Positions 1-8,797 of a DNA stretch of 64,000 bases are shown here, piece after piece. The stretch's first letter is position 1, and each line of letters starts with the position of its first letter. This DNA is from Microlunatus speluncae. Its GTDB lineage: Bacteria > Actinomycetota > Actinomycetes > Propionibacteriales > Propionibacteriaceae. The stretch is from the NCBI RefSeq assembly GCF_009299835.1, contig NZ_VKCZ01000020.1:620001-684000 (forward strand), read 5' to 3'. The translations under genes and the position numbers were made by a program. The notes beneath the pieces are model-generated. The model ran no database searches. It was given only the letters and a program-made list of their open reading frames with translations, and was not told the DNA's origin.

Positions 1-93
1 TCATCGGTCTGGCCACGCCGAATGCAACGATCCGCCCGGCTCTGCACGTTTTCTGCACACATTGCATTCCCGGGCCCCCGAACCCGCGGGTCA

Positions 94-124
94 TTGACCT
101 CAACCTCTGTTGAAGTTCTACATT
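94..124 (+). promoter_or_regulatory. MerR-type promoter with 19-bp spacer and dyad
   Basis: A TTGACC box (94-99) and a TACATT box (119-124) are 19 bp apart, about two more than a normal sigma-70 spacer. The spacer carries an imperfect dyad, ACCTCAAC (97-104) and GTTGAAGT (109-116), with seven of eight positions paired. A stretched spacer with a central dyad is the known design of promoters activated by MerR-family regulators. Transcription would begin near 131, a few bases before the ATG at 138. No cognate MerR gene is visible; it may lie left of the window. Confidence 0.6.
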
Positions 125-137
125 GTTCCGCGTGAGC

Positions 138-2039
138 ATGGAGATCGTTGCCTGGAACTCGTTGTACAACGCGATGCACGCCGCCCAGGACCGGCGTCCC
201 TTTTCGATGGCGACCCTGCGCCGGATCTTCCGGTTCGTCCGGGGTCATCGCGCACAGTTGATCGGCTTCGTCGCACTCAGCGTGGTCACGGCCGTGCTGG
301 CCGTCGCGACCCCGCTGCTGGCCGGCCAGGTGATCGATGCGCTCTTCGCCGGCACGGCGTTCGCGGTGGTGTTGCGGCTCGCGATCATCATCGCGGTGAT
401 CGCGATCGCCGAGGCCGGGTTCGGGATCGTGACCCGGCTGCTGTCGGCCCGGATCGGTGAGGGTTTGATCTTGGACCTGCGCCAGGCCGTCTACGACCAC
501 GTACAGAAGATGCCGATCGCGTTCTTCACCCGGACCCGGACCGGCGCGCTGGTCAGCCGGTTGAACAACGACGTGATCGGCGCCCAGCGGGCCTTCTCCG
601 AGACCCTGTCCGGAGTGATCGGCAACATCGTTGCGGTCGTGCTGACCTTGATCGTGATGCTCAGCCTGTCCTGGCAGGTCACCGTCTGCGCGTTGATCTT
701 GTTGCCGATCTTCGTCCTGCCGGCGCGGCGGATGGGGTCGCGGCTGGCCCGGCTGGAGCGCGAGGCGGCCAACCACAACTCGGTGATGAGCACGACGATG
801 ACCGAGCGGTTCTCCGCACCGGGCGCGACCCTGGTGAAGCTGTTCGCGCAGCCGGAACGGGAGTCGGCCGAGTTCGGCGCCCGGGCCGCGCGGGTGCGCG
901 ACATCGGCGTCCGGACCGCGATGGTGCAGGTCGTCTTCGTCACCGCGCTCACCCTGGTCTCGGCGTTGGCCCTGGCGCTGACGTACGGGCTGGGTGGGTT
1001 CTTCGTCCTGTCCGGGTCTCTGGAGGCCGGTGCCGTCGTGTCGCTGGCCCTGTTGCTGACCCGGCTGTACGCACCGCTGACCGCGCTGGCCAGCGCCCGG
1101 GTCGAGGTGATGAGCGCGCTGGTCAGCTTCGACCGGGTGTTCGAGGTGCTGGACCTGAAGCCGTTGATCACCGAGAAGGAGGAGCCGGTCGAGCAGGCGC
1201 CGGACGGCCCGGTGTCGGTCGAGCTGGACGGCATCGACTTCGCCTATCCGTCGGCGGACAAGGTGTCGCTGGCCTCGCTGGAGGAGGTCGCGGTGCTCGA
1301 TCCGCGGGCCGGCGCCCAGGTGCTGCACGAGGTGTCGTTCCGGGCCGAGCCGGGCCAGATGGTGGCCCTGGTCGGGTCCTCCGGGGCGGGCAAGTCGACC
1401 ATCGCGCAGTTGATCACTCGTTTGTACGACGTCGACGGCGGCGCGGTCCGGCTGTCCGGCGTAGACGTCCGTGATCTTTCCTTCGCGGCCCTGCGCTCGA
1501 CCGTCGGCCTGGTCACCCAGGACGGCCATCTGTTCCACGAGTCGATCCGGCAGAACCTGCAGCTGGCCAAGCCCGGCGCGACCGACGACGAGATCTGGAG
1601 TGCGCTGGAACGGGCCCGGCTGCGGCCACTGGTCGAGTCGCTGCCGGACGGCCTGGACACGGTCGTCGGCGAACGCGGCTACCGGCTGTCCGGCGGCGAA
1701 CGGCAACGGCTGACCATCGCCCGGCTGCTGCTCACCGGCCCGCGGGTGGTGATCTTGGACGAGGCCACCGCCCACCTCGACTCGACCTCCGAGGCCGCCG
1801 TCCAGGCGGCGCTGGAGAATGCCCTGGAAGGCCGCACCGCGATCGTGATCGCGCACCGCCTGTCCACCGTCCGCAACGCCGACCAGATCGTGGTCCTGGA
1901 GGCCGGCCGCGTCGTCGAGCGGGGCCGGCACGAAGAACTGCTGGCCGTCGGCGGCCGCTACGCCGAGCTCTACGCGACCCAGTTCGCAACCTCGCCCACC
2001 TCCCCCGCCGAAACCCCAACCCCCACCCCCGCCGTCTGA
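138..2039 (+). CDS. ABC exporter, fused permease and ATPase (MsbA/MdlB type)
   Basis: The 633-residue half-transporter has an N-terminal six-helix membrane domain (about residues 40-320) followed by a nucleotide-binding domain. Visible ATPase motifs are Walker A GSSGAGKST, signature LSGGERQRLTIAR, Walker B VVILDEATAHLD with the catalytic Glu, and H-loop IAHRLST. All are intact, so it can act as a homodimer that exports a drug, lipid or peptide across the inner membrane. The ATG at 138 was preferred to the TTG at 123 because a promoter start near 131 would exclude the latter; ATG 174 is another option. The C-terminus is a Pro/Thr-rich tail. The substrate cannot be read from the sequence. The MerR-type promoter suggests induction by a drug, metal or redox signal. 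Confidence 0.9.
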   Translation: MEIVAWNSLYNAMHAAQDRRPFSMATLRRIFRFVRGHRAQLIGFVALSVVTAVLAVATPLLAGQVIDALFAGTAFAVVLRLAIIIAVIAIAEAGFGIVTRLLSARIGEGLILDLRQAVYDHVQKMPIAFFTRTRTGALVSRLNNDVIGAQRAFSETLSGVIGNIVAVVLTLIVMLSLSWQVTVCALILLPIFVLPARRMGSRLARLEREAANHNSVMSTTMTERFSAPGATLVKLFAQPERESAEFGARAARVRDIGVRTAMVQVVFVTALTLVSALALALTYGLGGFFVLSGSLEAGAVVSLALLLTRLYAPLTALASARVEVMSALVSFDRVFEVLDLKPLITEKEEPVEQAPDGPVSVELDGIDFAYPSADKVSLASLEEVAVLDPRAGAQVLHEVSFRAEPGQMVALVGSSGAGKSTIAQLITRLYDVDGGAVRLSGVDVRDLSFAALRSTVGLVTQDGHLFHESIRQNLQLAKPGATDDEIWSALERARLRPLVESLPDGLDTVVGERGYRLSGGERQRLTIARLLLTGPRVVILDEATAHLDSTSEAAVQAALENALEGRTAIVIAHRLSTVRNADQIVVLEAGRVVERGRHEELLAVGGRYAELYATQFATSPTSPAETPTPTPAV

Positions 2040-2040
2040 C

Positions 2041-2751
2041 GCCGAACCCCATTAACCCCGCGACCGCTATCGGGCCGCGCGACGGCTGCAGGGGTCGCGC
2101 CGACCGACAACGGTCGCGTCGCGTGCCCGTGACCGCCGATGGGACTCCACTTCCGGGCCGCGACCGCTTTCGGCCCGCGCGACGGCTGCAGGGGTCGCGC
2201 CGACCGACAACGGTCGCGTGGCCGCCTCTCCCTGCCGACGCGGGGACGCCCAGATCCCGGGCCGCGACCGTTGGCCCGCGCGACCGCTGTAGGGGTCGCG
2301 CCGACCGGCAATGGTCGCGTCGCGTGCCTGCGACCGCCGATGGGACGCCGCTTCCGGGCCGCGACCGGTATCGGCCCGCGCGACGGCTGCAGGGGTCGCG
2401 CCGACCGGCAAGGGTCGCGTCGCGTACCCGCGACCGCTATCGGCCCGCGCGACCGGTATCGGCCCGCGCGACCGCTGTGGGGGTCGCGCCGACCGGTAAT
2501 GGTCGCGTCGCGTGCCCGCGACCGCTATCGGCCCGCGCGACCGCTATCGGCCCGCGCGACCGCTGTGGGGGTCCCGCCGACCGGAAACGATCGCGTGGAC
2601 CCCGACCATCCGCCGACGAGGCGCGCCCGATTCAACGCCCGCGGCTGACGGCAATGATCAACACCACGGTGCGATCACCATCAACCAGCTGGAGAACCGC
2701 AGCAATGTGTCGGCGAGTCTAACTTAAATTGCTGAACGAAGATCGGGACTA
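2041..2751. other. non-coding intergenic region with repeat array
   Basis: The 711 bp between the ABC exporter and the ROK regulator (which ends here on the minus strand) hold the repeat array at 2060-2600. After the array, 2600-2751 shows no clear gene. All frames are fairly open because of the high GC content, but the repeat spacing (100, 101, 100, 88, 88 bp) is not a multiple of three, so a repetitive protein is unlikely. Confidence 0.7.
2060..2600. repeat. six-copy complex GC-rich repeat array
   Basis: A core of about 45 bp containing GGGGTCGCGCCGACCG recurs with that motif starting at 2091, 2191, 2292, 2392, 2480 and 2568 (the last copy has one change, GTCCC). Each core is flanked by CGCGACC and GGTCGCG, which can pair into short hairpins. 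The connecting DNA also repeats: copies 1-2 and 3-4 share a spacer with CCGATGGGAC and CTTCCGGGCC, while copies 4-6 are joined by 19-bp tandem units of the form GCGACCGCTATCGGCCCGC. There is no transposase or cas gene. The function is unknown; candidates are a structured RNA, a protein-binding array or a repeat of REP type. Confidence 0.85.
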
Positions 2752-3939
2752 TCAGTCCGCGAGGCTGGCCTGCAGCACCAGCGCCGCGGCACCGATCGCC
2801 GCGGCCTCCAGGTCCAGCGCCGACAGGGTCACCGTGACCGGGGGCGTGCCCGGGCGATGCACCTGGGCGAGCCAGTCGGCGATCACCCGTTCATAGATCC
2901 CGCCGGCCTCGGTGAAGCCCGGGCCGGACAGGAAGATCTGCTCCAGGCCGAGCACCGTGACCAGGTTGGCGATGCCGACGGCCAGGGCCGCGGCGGCGTC
3001 GGTGATCGCCGCGACGCAGGTCCGGTCGCCCTGCACCGCGCCCCGCGCGATCCGGCTGTAGTCGGCGGCGAGGTGGGCCGGGCTGCCGACCAGGCCGAGC
3101 CGGGCGGCGTGGGCGCCGTTGGTCAGCACGTGGGCGACGACAGCGGCGGGGGCGGCCAGGACATCGACGCAGCCCCGGGCGCCGCACGGACAGGGCGGGC
3201 CGTCCCGGTCGATCGACATGTGCCCGAGACTGCCCCGCGGGACCGGGTCCTGGGCCCGGCCGTTCAACACCAGGCCGGCGCTGATCTGGTCGGACAGGTA
3301 GACGGTGGCGAAGCGGGCCTCGGCCCCCATCGATCCGGTCCACAGCTCGCCCATCGCCGCGCAGGTGGCCTCGTCCCGGACCACGACCGGGCGGCCGGCG
3401 GCGGCGCGGATCCGCTGCACGGTCGCGCCGATCGGGGTCGCGGCTGACTGAAATCGGCCGCCGAGCGAGGGGTCGGGGTCGGTCGGTGGCGGCCAGGGCG
3501 CGGCCCCGCCGGGCGCGTCGGCGATCCCGACGCCGGCGACCGAATCCGGGGCGATGCCGACCGCCCGCAGCGCGCGGCTCAGCCGGTCGTCGATCACCTG
3601 CTCCAGCTCGCCCTCGGCCGGCATCGGGGTCACCGCTTGACCGACCAGGGCGCCGGCGAAGTCGGTCAGTGCGATCGTCATCCGGACCCGGTCGAAGCTC
3701 AGCCCGACCGCATACCGCGAGGCCGGATTGAGCTGCAGCAGCGTCCGCCGCTTGCCGCCGGTCGAGGCCGAATGTCCGCGCTCCACCAGCAGGGCGCCGG
3801 CCAGCAGTCGCTTCACCACGTTGGTGATCGTCGCCGGGGTGACGCCGAGGTCCTCGGCCAGCTCCAGCCGGGTGACCACGCCGCGCTGCCGGGTCAGGTC
3901 GAGCACGGCACCGTCCAGGGGGCGTCGGGTACGGCTCAT
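2752..3939 (-). CDS. ROK-family transcriptional regulator
   Basis: The 395-residue protein has an N-terminal winged helix-turn-helix (roughly residues 10-65, including ELAEDLGVTPATITNVVKRL) and a ROK kinase-like sensor domain. The ROK zinc-binding signature is present as CPCGARGCVD, and GVGIADAPGG lies in the sugar-binding fold. ROK repressors such as NagC, Mlc and XylR respond to sugars or sugar phosphates. The start MSRTRRP was chosen because the HTH begins directly after it; upstream codons in the same frame read like non-coding DNA. It is divergent from the importer operon at 4221 and most likely controls it. The effector is not known. Confidence 0.9.
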   Translation of the reverse strand: MSRTRRPLDGAVLDLTRQRGVVTRLELAEDLGVTPATITNVVKRLLAGALLVERGHSASTGGKRRTLLQLNPASRYAVGLSFDRVRMTIALTDFAGALVGQAVTPMPAEGELEQVIDDRLSRALRAVGIAPDSVAGVGIADAPGGAAPWPPPTDPDPSLGGRFQSAATPIGATVQRIRAAAGRPVVVRDEATCAAMGELWTGSMGAEARFATVYLSDQISAGLVLNGRAQDPVPRGSLGHMSIDRDGPPCPCGARGCVDVLAAPAAVVAHVLTNGAHAARLGLVGSPAHLAADYSRIARGAVQGDRTCVAAITDAAAALAVGIANLVTVLGLEQIFLSGPGFTEAGGIYERVIADWLAQVHRPGTPPVTVTLSALDLEAAAIGAAALVLQASLAD

Positions 3940-4220
3940 CGGGGTCCCCGCGGCGGAGTCCGGGGGAGCGGAGCGGAGGAGGGGGCCGTCGTGGGGTGGT
4001 TCATCCGGCACGCCTCCTTCGGGTCCTGTCGACAAACCCTTGCACAGTACGGGGCGGCCCGGCTCCGACCGGGCCGAGGTCGCTGTTCGGCCACGGTCCG
4101 GGGCGAATCGTTGACAATCCTCGCTCTCGGACTGCAAACTACCGCAAGTTTATTCATTTGCTTAAGGAAGTGTCCGACGTCGGGCACCTCCTGGTTCATC
4201 GACGCACCTGGGGAGAGCGG
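3940..4220. other. divergent intergenic region between ROK regulator and importer operon
   Basis: The 281-bp control region lies between two divergent starts. The right half (4110-4200) is clearly more AT-rich than its surroundings and carries the likely importer promoter and a short dyad, AAACT (4136-4140) and AGTTT (4147-4151), a plausible ROK operator. The left half shows nothing recognisable. Confidence 0.5.
4111..4140 (+). promoter_or_regulatory. putative promoter of the importer operon
   Basis: A perfect TTGACA (4111-4116) is followed after 18 bp by CAAACT (4135-4140), a weak -10 match (3 of 6). The -10 overlaps the left arm of the AAACT/AGTTT dyad, where a bound repressor would block polymerase. 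The -35 is convincing, the -10 is not. Confidence 0.4.
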
Positions 4221-5930
4221 ATGTCACGCACGACTTTGCCGATCAAGGGACTGGTCGCCGCCGCGGTCGCCCTCTGCCTGACCGTGGCCGGCTGCAACGC
4301 CGGCTCCAACCTCGAGCAGCCGCCGGCCGCCTCGGGCTCGTCCACCGCCGGTGCGAGCAAGCCGGTGATCACCGTCGGCGGCGGCGCCGGCCCGTTCGCG
4401 GAGAACTTCAACCCGTTCTCGCCGAACGTGATGACCCTGGTCCAGGGCGTGATCTATGAGCCGCTGTTCTACTTCAACCAGCTCAAGCCGATCGACCAGG
4501 AGCCGGTGCCGGTGCTCGGCACCGGCTACACCTGGAACGCGGACGGCACGAAGCTGACGATCGAGATCCGGTCCGGGGCGACCTGGAGCGACGGCAAGCC
4601 GTTCACGGCCAAGGACGTCGCCTTCACCTTCAACCTGATCCAGCAGACCGAGGAGCTGAACACCTCCGGCCATTCGCCGAAGGCCAAGGAGCTCAGCGAG
4701 AGCTCGGTCGAGATCGAGTTCGATCAACCGTCCTTCGCCGAAGGGGCGAACGTGCTCGGGCGGACCTACATCGTGCCCGAACACGTCTGGTCCAAGGTCT
4801 CCGATCCGGTCACCGAACCGAACGAGGAGCCGGTCGGCACCGGGCCGTTCATGCTCGACACCTTCACCCAGCAGTCGTACGCGCTGAAGGCCAACCCGAC
4901 CTACTGGCAGCAGGGCAAGCCGGCGATCGGCGGCGTCCGGGTGATCACGCTCTCCGGCAATCAGGCCGCCACCGACAAATACCTGGCCGGCGAGATCGAC
5001 TACCAGAGCGCGGCGATCCCGAACCTTGATCAACTGATCAAGAACAAGCCGGAGCTGTCCTACATCAACACCGGCACCGCCCAGGCCGCGCTGTTCACCT
5101 GCGCCAATCCCGAGCTGGGTTGCACCGGGCCGCAGATCGATCCGGCGGTGCGCAAGGCGATGTATCTCGGGATGGACCGGGAGCAGCTGTCCAACCTCGC
5201 CTTCTACAAGCTCGGCAAGCCGGTCACGCCGGCCTTCGCGCTGCCCGACCGGGACCGCGCCTTCATCGACCCGAGCATCGCCGACGCGCCCTGGACCGCC
5301 GATGTCGCGGGGGCGAAGGCGGCCCTGGAGGAGGCCGGCTACCAGCTCAAGGACGACGTCTACGCCAAGGACGGCAAGCCGCTCAAGCTGACGGTGAAGG
5401 TGGTGTCGGGCTGGACCGACTTCATCACCGCGATCGACACGCTGAAGCAGCAGTTCGCCGCGATCGGAATCGAGCTGGTGCCGCAGCAGGTCAGCGTCAA
5501 CGAGTGGAACAGCGCCAAGGCGACCGGCAAGTTCCAGCTGGTGATCGACTCGCTCGGCCAGGGTCCGGCGCCGGATCCGTACCACGTCTACAACAACTTC
5601 TTCGGCACCGAGAGCACGGTCAAGGTCGGCGAGAACGGCAACCCGTACGGCAATTCGTCCCGGTTCTCCAACCCGGCGGTCGATGCGGAGCTGCGGAAGG
5701 CGGCCGGCACCAACGACGTCGAGGTGAAGCGGCAGGCCTACTTCGCGATCCAGAAGATCATCTCGGCCGACCTGCCCTACGTCCCGCTGCTGATCGGCTC
5801 GACGCTGACCGAGTTCAACACCAGCAAGGTCACCGGGTTCCCGACCACGGACAACCTGTACGCGTTCCCGGCGGCGTGGGCCGCACCGGACAACGCCCAG
5901 GTGCTGATGAATCTGGTCCCGGTCGGCTGA
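4221..5930 (+). CDS. family 5 extracellular solute-binding lipoprotein
   Basis: The 569-residue lipoprotein begins with a lipoprotein signal peptide whose lipobox LTVAGC places the lipidated cysteine at residue 25. The rest matches the SBP_bac_5 (OppA/DppA) fold: early GATWSDGKPFTAKDVAFT and a C-terminal DLPYVPLL stretch are typical. It captures peptides or, as in several known family 5 members, oligosaccharides outside the membrane and hands them to the permeases encoded next. A good ribosome site (GGGGAGAG) precedes the ATG. It is the first gene of the operon, divergent from a ROK regulator, which argues for a sugar-type ligand. This is inference, not seen directly. Confidence 0.93.
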   Translation: MSRTTLPIKGLVAAAVALCLTVAGCNAGSNLEQPPAASGSSTAGASKPVITVGGGAGPFAENFNPFSPNVMTLVQGVIYEPLFYFNQLKPIDQEPVPVLGTGYTWNADGTKLTIEIRSGATWSDGKPFTAKDVAFTFNLIQQTEELNTSGHSPKAKELSESSVEIEFDQPSFAEGANVLGRTYIVPEHVWSKVSDPVTEPNEEPVGTGPFMLDTFTQQSYALKANPTYWQQGKPAIGGVRVITLSGNQAATDKYLAGEIDYQSAAIPNLDQLIKNKPELSYINTGTAQAALFTCANPELGCTGPQIDPAVRKAMYLGMDREQLSNLAFYKLGKPVTPAFALPDRDRAFIDPSIADAPWTADVAGAKAALEEAGYQLKDDVYAKDGKPLKLTVKVVSGWTDFITAIDTLKQQFAAIGIELVPQQVSVNEWNSAKATGKFQLVIDSLGQGPAPDPYHVYNNFFGTESTVKVGENGNPYGNSSRFSNPAVDAELRKAAGTNDVEVKRQAYFAIQKIISADLPYVPLLIGSTLTEFNTSKVTGFPTTDNLYAFPAAWAAPDNAQVLMNLVPVG

Positions 5931-5948
5931 GCACGAGGAACCGCCTCC

Positions 5949-6935
5949 GTGTATGTGATCAGAAAGCTGGGGTTCTATCTGGTGGCCGCCTGGGCGGCGG
6001 TCACCCTGAACTTCCTGATTCCGCGGGCCCTGCCGGGCAGCCCCGTGGACGCCATGCTGGCCAAGCTGGCGCTCCGCGGGCCGGTCAGCCCGGAGACCCG
6101 GAAGTCGATCGAGCTGATGTTGGGGGCCGACACCCAGCAGTCGCTGGCGCAGCAGTACGTGGACTATCTGTCCGGGCTGTTCCGCGGTGATCTCGGGGTG
6201 AGTGTGACCTTCTTCCCGGAGCAGGTCGCGCCGGTGATCGCCAACTCGCTGCCCTGGACGTTGTGGCTGGTCGGCCTGTCCACCGTGATCACGTTCGTGC
6301 TCGGCGTCGGCATCGGCATGTTCGCCGGCTGGAAGCGCGGCACCTGGCTGGACGCCCTGATCCCGTCCACCACGGTGCTGCAGTCGATCCCGTACTTCTG
6401 GCTGGCGCTGGTCTTCGTCTACATCTTCGCGGTCAACCTCGGCTGGTTCCCGATCAGCGGCGGCTACGACGTCAACCTGGTCCGGCCGGCGTTCGACCTG
6501 CCGTTCATCGCCAACGCCACCTACTACGGCATCCTGCCGGCGCTGACCATCGTGTTGTCGTCGATCGGCGGCTGGCTGCTGGGCATGCGCAACATGATGG
6601 TCTCGACGCTGAGCGAGGATTACGTGCTGACCGCGGAGGCCAAGGGTCTGTCGCCGACCCGGACCATGATCACCTACGCCGCCCGCAACGCGGTGCTGCC
6701 GAGCCTCAGCGGCTTCGCCATCTCGCTCGGCTTCGTGGTCTCCGGCTCGATCGTGGTGGAGACCGTGTTCAGCTATCCGGGGATCGGGTTCACCATGCTG
6801 CAAGCCGTGCAGAACAACGACTACGCGCTGATGCAGGGCCTGTTCCTGGTGATCACGCTGTCCGTGCTCGGTGCCAACCTGCTGGTCGACCTGATGTACG
6901 GCTTCATCGATCCCCGCACCCGGTCCGGACACTGA
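5949..6935 (+). CDS. ABC importer permease, DppB/OppB type
   Basis: The 328-residue integral membrane protein starts with the classic first helix of DppB-type permeases (VIRKLGFYLVAAWAAVTL) followed by five more membrane segments. The cytoplasmic EAA loop is present around AEAKGLSPTRT with the conserved downstream LP. It pairs with the next gene product to form the channel. The GTG start lies about 8 bp after GAGGA. It follows the binding protein gene by 18 bp in the same operon. Confidence 0.93.
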   Translation: MYVIRKLGFYLVAAWAAVTLNFLIPRALPGSPVDAMLAKLALRGPVSPETRKSIELMLGADTQQSLAQQYVDYLSGLFRGDLGVSVTFFPEQVAPVIANSLPWTLWLVGLSTVITFVLGVGIGMFAGWKRGTWLDALIPSTTVLQSIPYFWLALVFVYIFAVNLGWFPISGGYDVNLVRPAFDLPFIANATYYGILPALTIVLSSIGGWLLGMRNMMVSTLSEDYVLTAEAKGLSPTRTMITYAARNAVLPSLSGFAISLGFVVSGSIVVETVFSYPGIGFTMLQAVQNNDYALMQGLFLVITLSVLGANLLVDLMYGFIDPRTRSGH

Positions 6936-6947
6936 GAGGAGGCGGGC

Positions 6948-7832
6948 ATGATCAAGAGTTACCTCAATCGCAAGTCGGTCGTCGGCCTCGCCGTGGTGGT
7001 GGCGATCTTCCTGTTCGGGATCGTCGGGCCGTTCCTGGTCCAGGACCCGCTGGCGATCAACAACATCGGGATGGCGCCGCCGAGTGCCGATCACCTGCTC
7101 GGCACCACCCAGACCGGGCAGGACGTGTTCGCCCAGCTGGCCTACGCCACCCGCGGGTCGTTGATCATCGGGGTGCTGGTCGGGGCGATGGCGCTGTTCC
7201 TCGCCTTCCTGTTCGGCGTGCTCGGCGGCTACGCCGGCGGCTGGCTGGACGAGGCCTTCTCGCTGTTCACCAACGTGGTGCTGATCCTGCCCGGGCTGCC
7301 GCTGATGATCGTGATCGGCTCGTACGTGCCGCAGAAGGGGATCCTGTTGATCTCGGTCGTGCTGGCGATCACCTCCTGGGCCGCGAACGCGCGGGTGCTC
7401 CGGGCGCAGACCCTGTCGCTGCGCAGCCGCGACTACGTGCTCGCCGCCCGGGTGGCCGGGGAGAACCCGGTCCGGGTGATCGCGGTGGAGATCCTGCCCA
7501 ACCTGTTGCCGGTGATGTCGTCCGGCTTCGTCTTCGCGATGATCTGGGCGATCCTCGGCGAGGCCGGACTGGCGTTCATCGGGCTCGGCGTGGTCGGCAC
7601 CCAGACCTGGGGGTCGATGCTGGCGTACGCGCAGAACGGGCAGGCGTTGACCCTCGGCGGCTGGTGGTGGTTCGCCCCGCCGGGCGCCATGATCGCACTG
7701 CTCGGGATGGGCCTGGCCCTGATCAACTTCGCCATCGACGAGGTGATCAATCCGCGGCTGCGGACCCAGCACCTGCATCTGAAGAAGAAGCCGGCCCGAC
7801 CAGGCCGACGCGCGGCGGAGGTGGCGGCATGA
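6948..7832 (+). CDS. ABC importer permease, DppC/OppC type
   Basis: The 294-residue permease has about six membrane helices, the DppC-type motif LGTTQTGQDVFAQL near residue 50, and an EAA loop around LAARVAGENPVRV. It is the second channel subunit of the importer. A strong GAGAGGAGG site precedes the ATG. Its stop overlaps the start of the next gene by 4 bp (ATGA), so translation is coupled. Confidence 0.93.
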   Translation: MIKSYLNRKSVVGLAVVVAIFLFGIVGPFLVQDPLAINNIGMAPPSADHLLGTTQTGQDVFAQLAYATRGSLIIGVLVGAMALFLAFLFGVLGGYAGGWLDEAFSLFTNVVLILPGLPLMIVIGSYVPQKGILLISVVLAITSWAANARVLRAQTLSLRSRDYVLAARVAGENPVRVIAVEILPNLLPVMSSGFVFAMIWAILGEAGLAFIGLGVVGTQTWGSMLAYAQNGQALTLGGWWWFAPPGAMIALLGMGLALINFAIDEVINPRLRTQHLHLKKKPARPGRRAAEVAA

Positions 7833-8797
7833 CCGCCGTCCCGGCCGGTGGCCGCCGGGCCGCCCCGACGGCCGAGCCGACCGCGGACCCCACGGCGGAC
7901 CGGGAGGTCACCGCGGTCGAGGCCTCGCTCGATCTCGGCCGCCCGGTGATCGGCGATCCGGTGCTGACAGTGCGGGACCTGACCATCGACTATCTGGTGG
8001 CCGAGCCGGTGCACGCGGTGAAGGCGGCGACGTTCGAGTTGCGCCAGGGCGAGATCCTCGGCCTGGCCGGCGAATCCGGCTGCGGCAAGACGACGCTGGC
8101 GTACGGCCTGAACCAGCTGCACCGGCCACCGGCGGCGATCACCGCCGGCTCGGTGATCTTCCACGACGCCGACTCCGGCCGGGACATCGACGTGCTCGCG
8201 CTGGCGGGGAAGGAGCTGCGGAGCTTCCGCTGGTCCAAGGTGTCGATGGTCTTCCAGGGGGCGATGAACTCGCTCAACCCGGTGATCAGCGTCCGGGCCC
8301 AGCTGACCGACGTGATCGCCACCCATCGGCCGGAGCTGGGCCGGGAGGATCGGCTGCGCCGGGCCGAGGAACTGCTGGAGCTGGTCGGGGTCGACCCGCG
8401 GCGGATCACCTCCTTCGCCCACGAGCTGTCCGGCGGGATGCGGCAACGGGTGATGATCGCGATGGCCCTCGCCCTCGACCCGCAGCTGATGATCATGGAC
8501 GAGCCGACCACCGCGCTGGACGTCGTGGTGCAACGGGAGATCCTGCAGGAGATCCTCCGGCTGCGGCAGGAGCTCGGCTTCGCGGTGGTCTTCATCACCC
8601 ACGATCTGCCGCTGCTGTTGGAGATCTCGGACCGGATCGCGGTGATGCGCGGAGGTGAGATCGTCGAGCTGGCGACCGCCGAGGACCTCTACTTCGAACC
8701 GCGACACGACTACACCCGGACGCTGTTGTCGTCGTTCCCGTCGCTGACGGGCGAGACCGGCGACTTCGTCCGGGCCGGCTATCAGGAGCGATCATGA
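7829..8797 (+). CDS. ABC importer ATPase, DppD/OppD type
   Basis: The 322-residue ATPase has Walker A GESGCGKTT, signature LSGGMRQRVMIAMALA, Walker B MIMDEPTTALD and an H-loop His in FITHDLPL. The C-terminal segment after the ATPase core is the Opp/Dpp-specific extension (oligo_HPY type, partly recognisable). An unusual Ala/Pro/Thr-rich N-terminal extension of about 45 residues precedes the core. The ATG overlaps the preceding stop (ATGA), and its own stop overlaps the next start in the same way. Confidence 0.92.
   Translation: MTAVPAGGRRAAPTAEPTADPTADREVTAVEASLDLGRPVIGDPVLTVRDLTIDYLVAEPVHAVKAATFELRQGEILGLAGESGCGKTTLAYGLNQLHRPPAAITAGSVIFHDADSGRDIDVLALAGKELRSFRWSKVSMVFQGAMNSLNPVISVRAQLTDVIATHRPELGREDRLRRAEELLELVGVDPRRITSFAHELSGGMRQRVMIAMALALDPQLMIMDEPTTALDVVVQREILQEILRLRQELGFAVVFITHDLPLLLEISDRIAVMRGGEIVELATAEDLYFEPRHDYTRTLLSSFPSLTGETGDFVRAGYQERS

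Noticed and set aside
1..67. A MerR gene reading leftwards from the promoter
   Set aside because: The only minus-strand frame here gives no MerR-like HTH sequence.
2060..2600. CRISPR array
   Set aside because: Repeats are long and diverged, spacers are themselves repeated, spacing is irregular and no cas gene is present.
4224..7778. Long open frame on the minus strand opposite the importer genes
   Set aside because: It is a GC-bias shadow: the product is a repetitive Gly/Arg/His/Asp-rich sequence without domains, and the plus-strand genes are clear.
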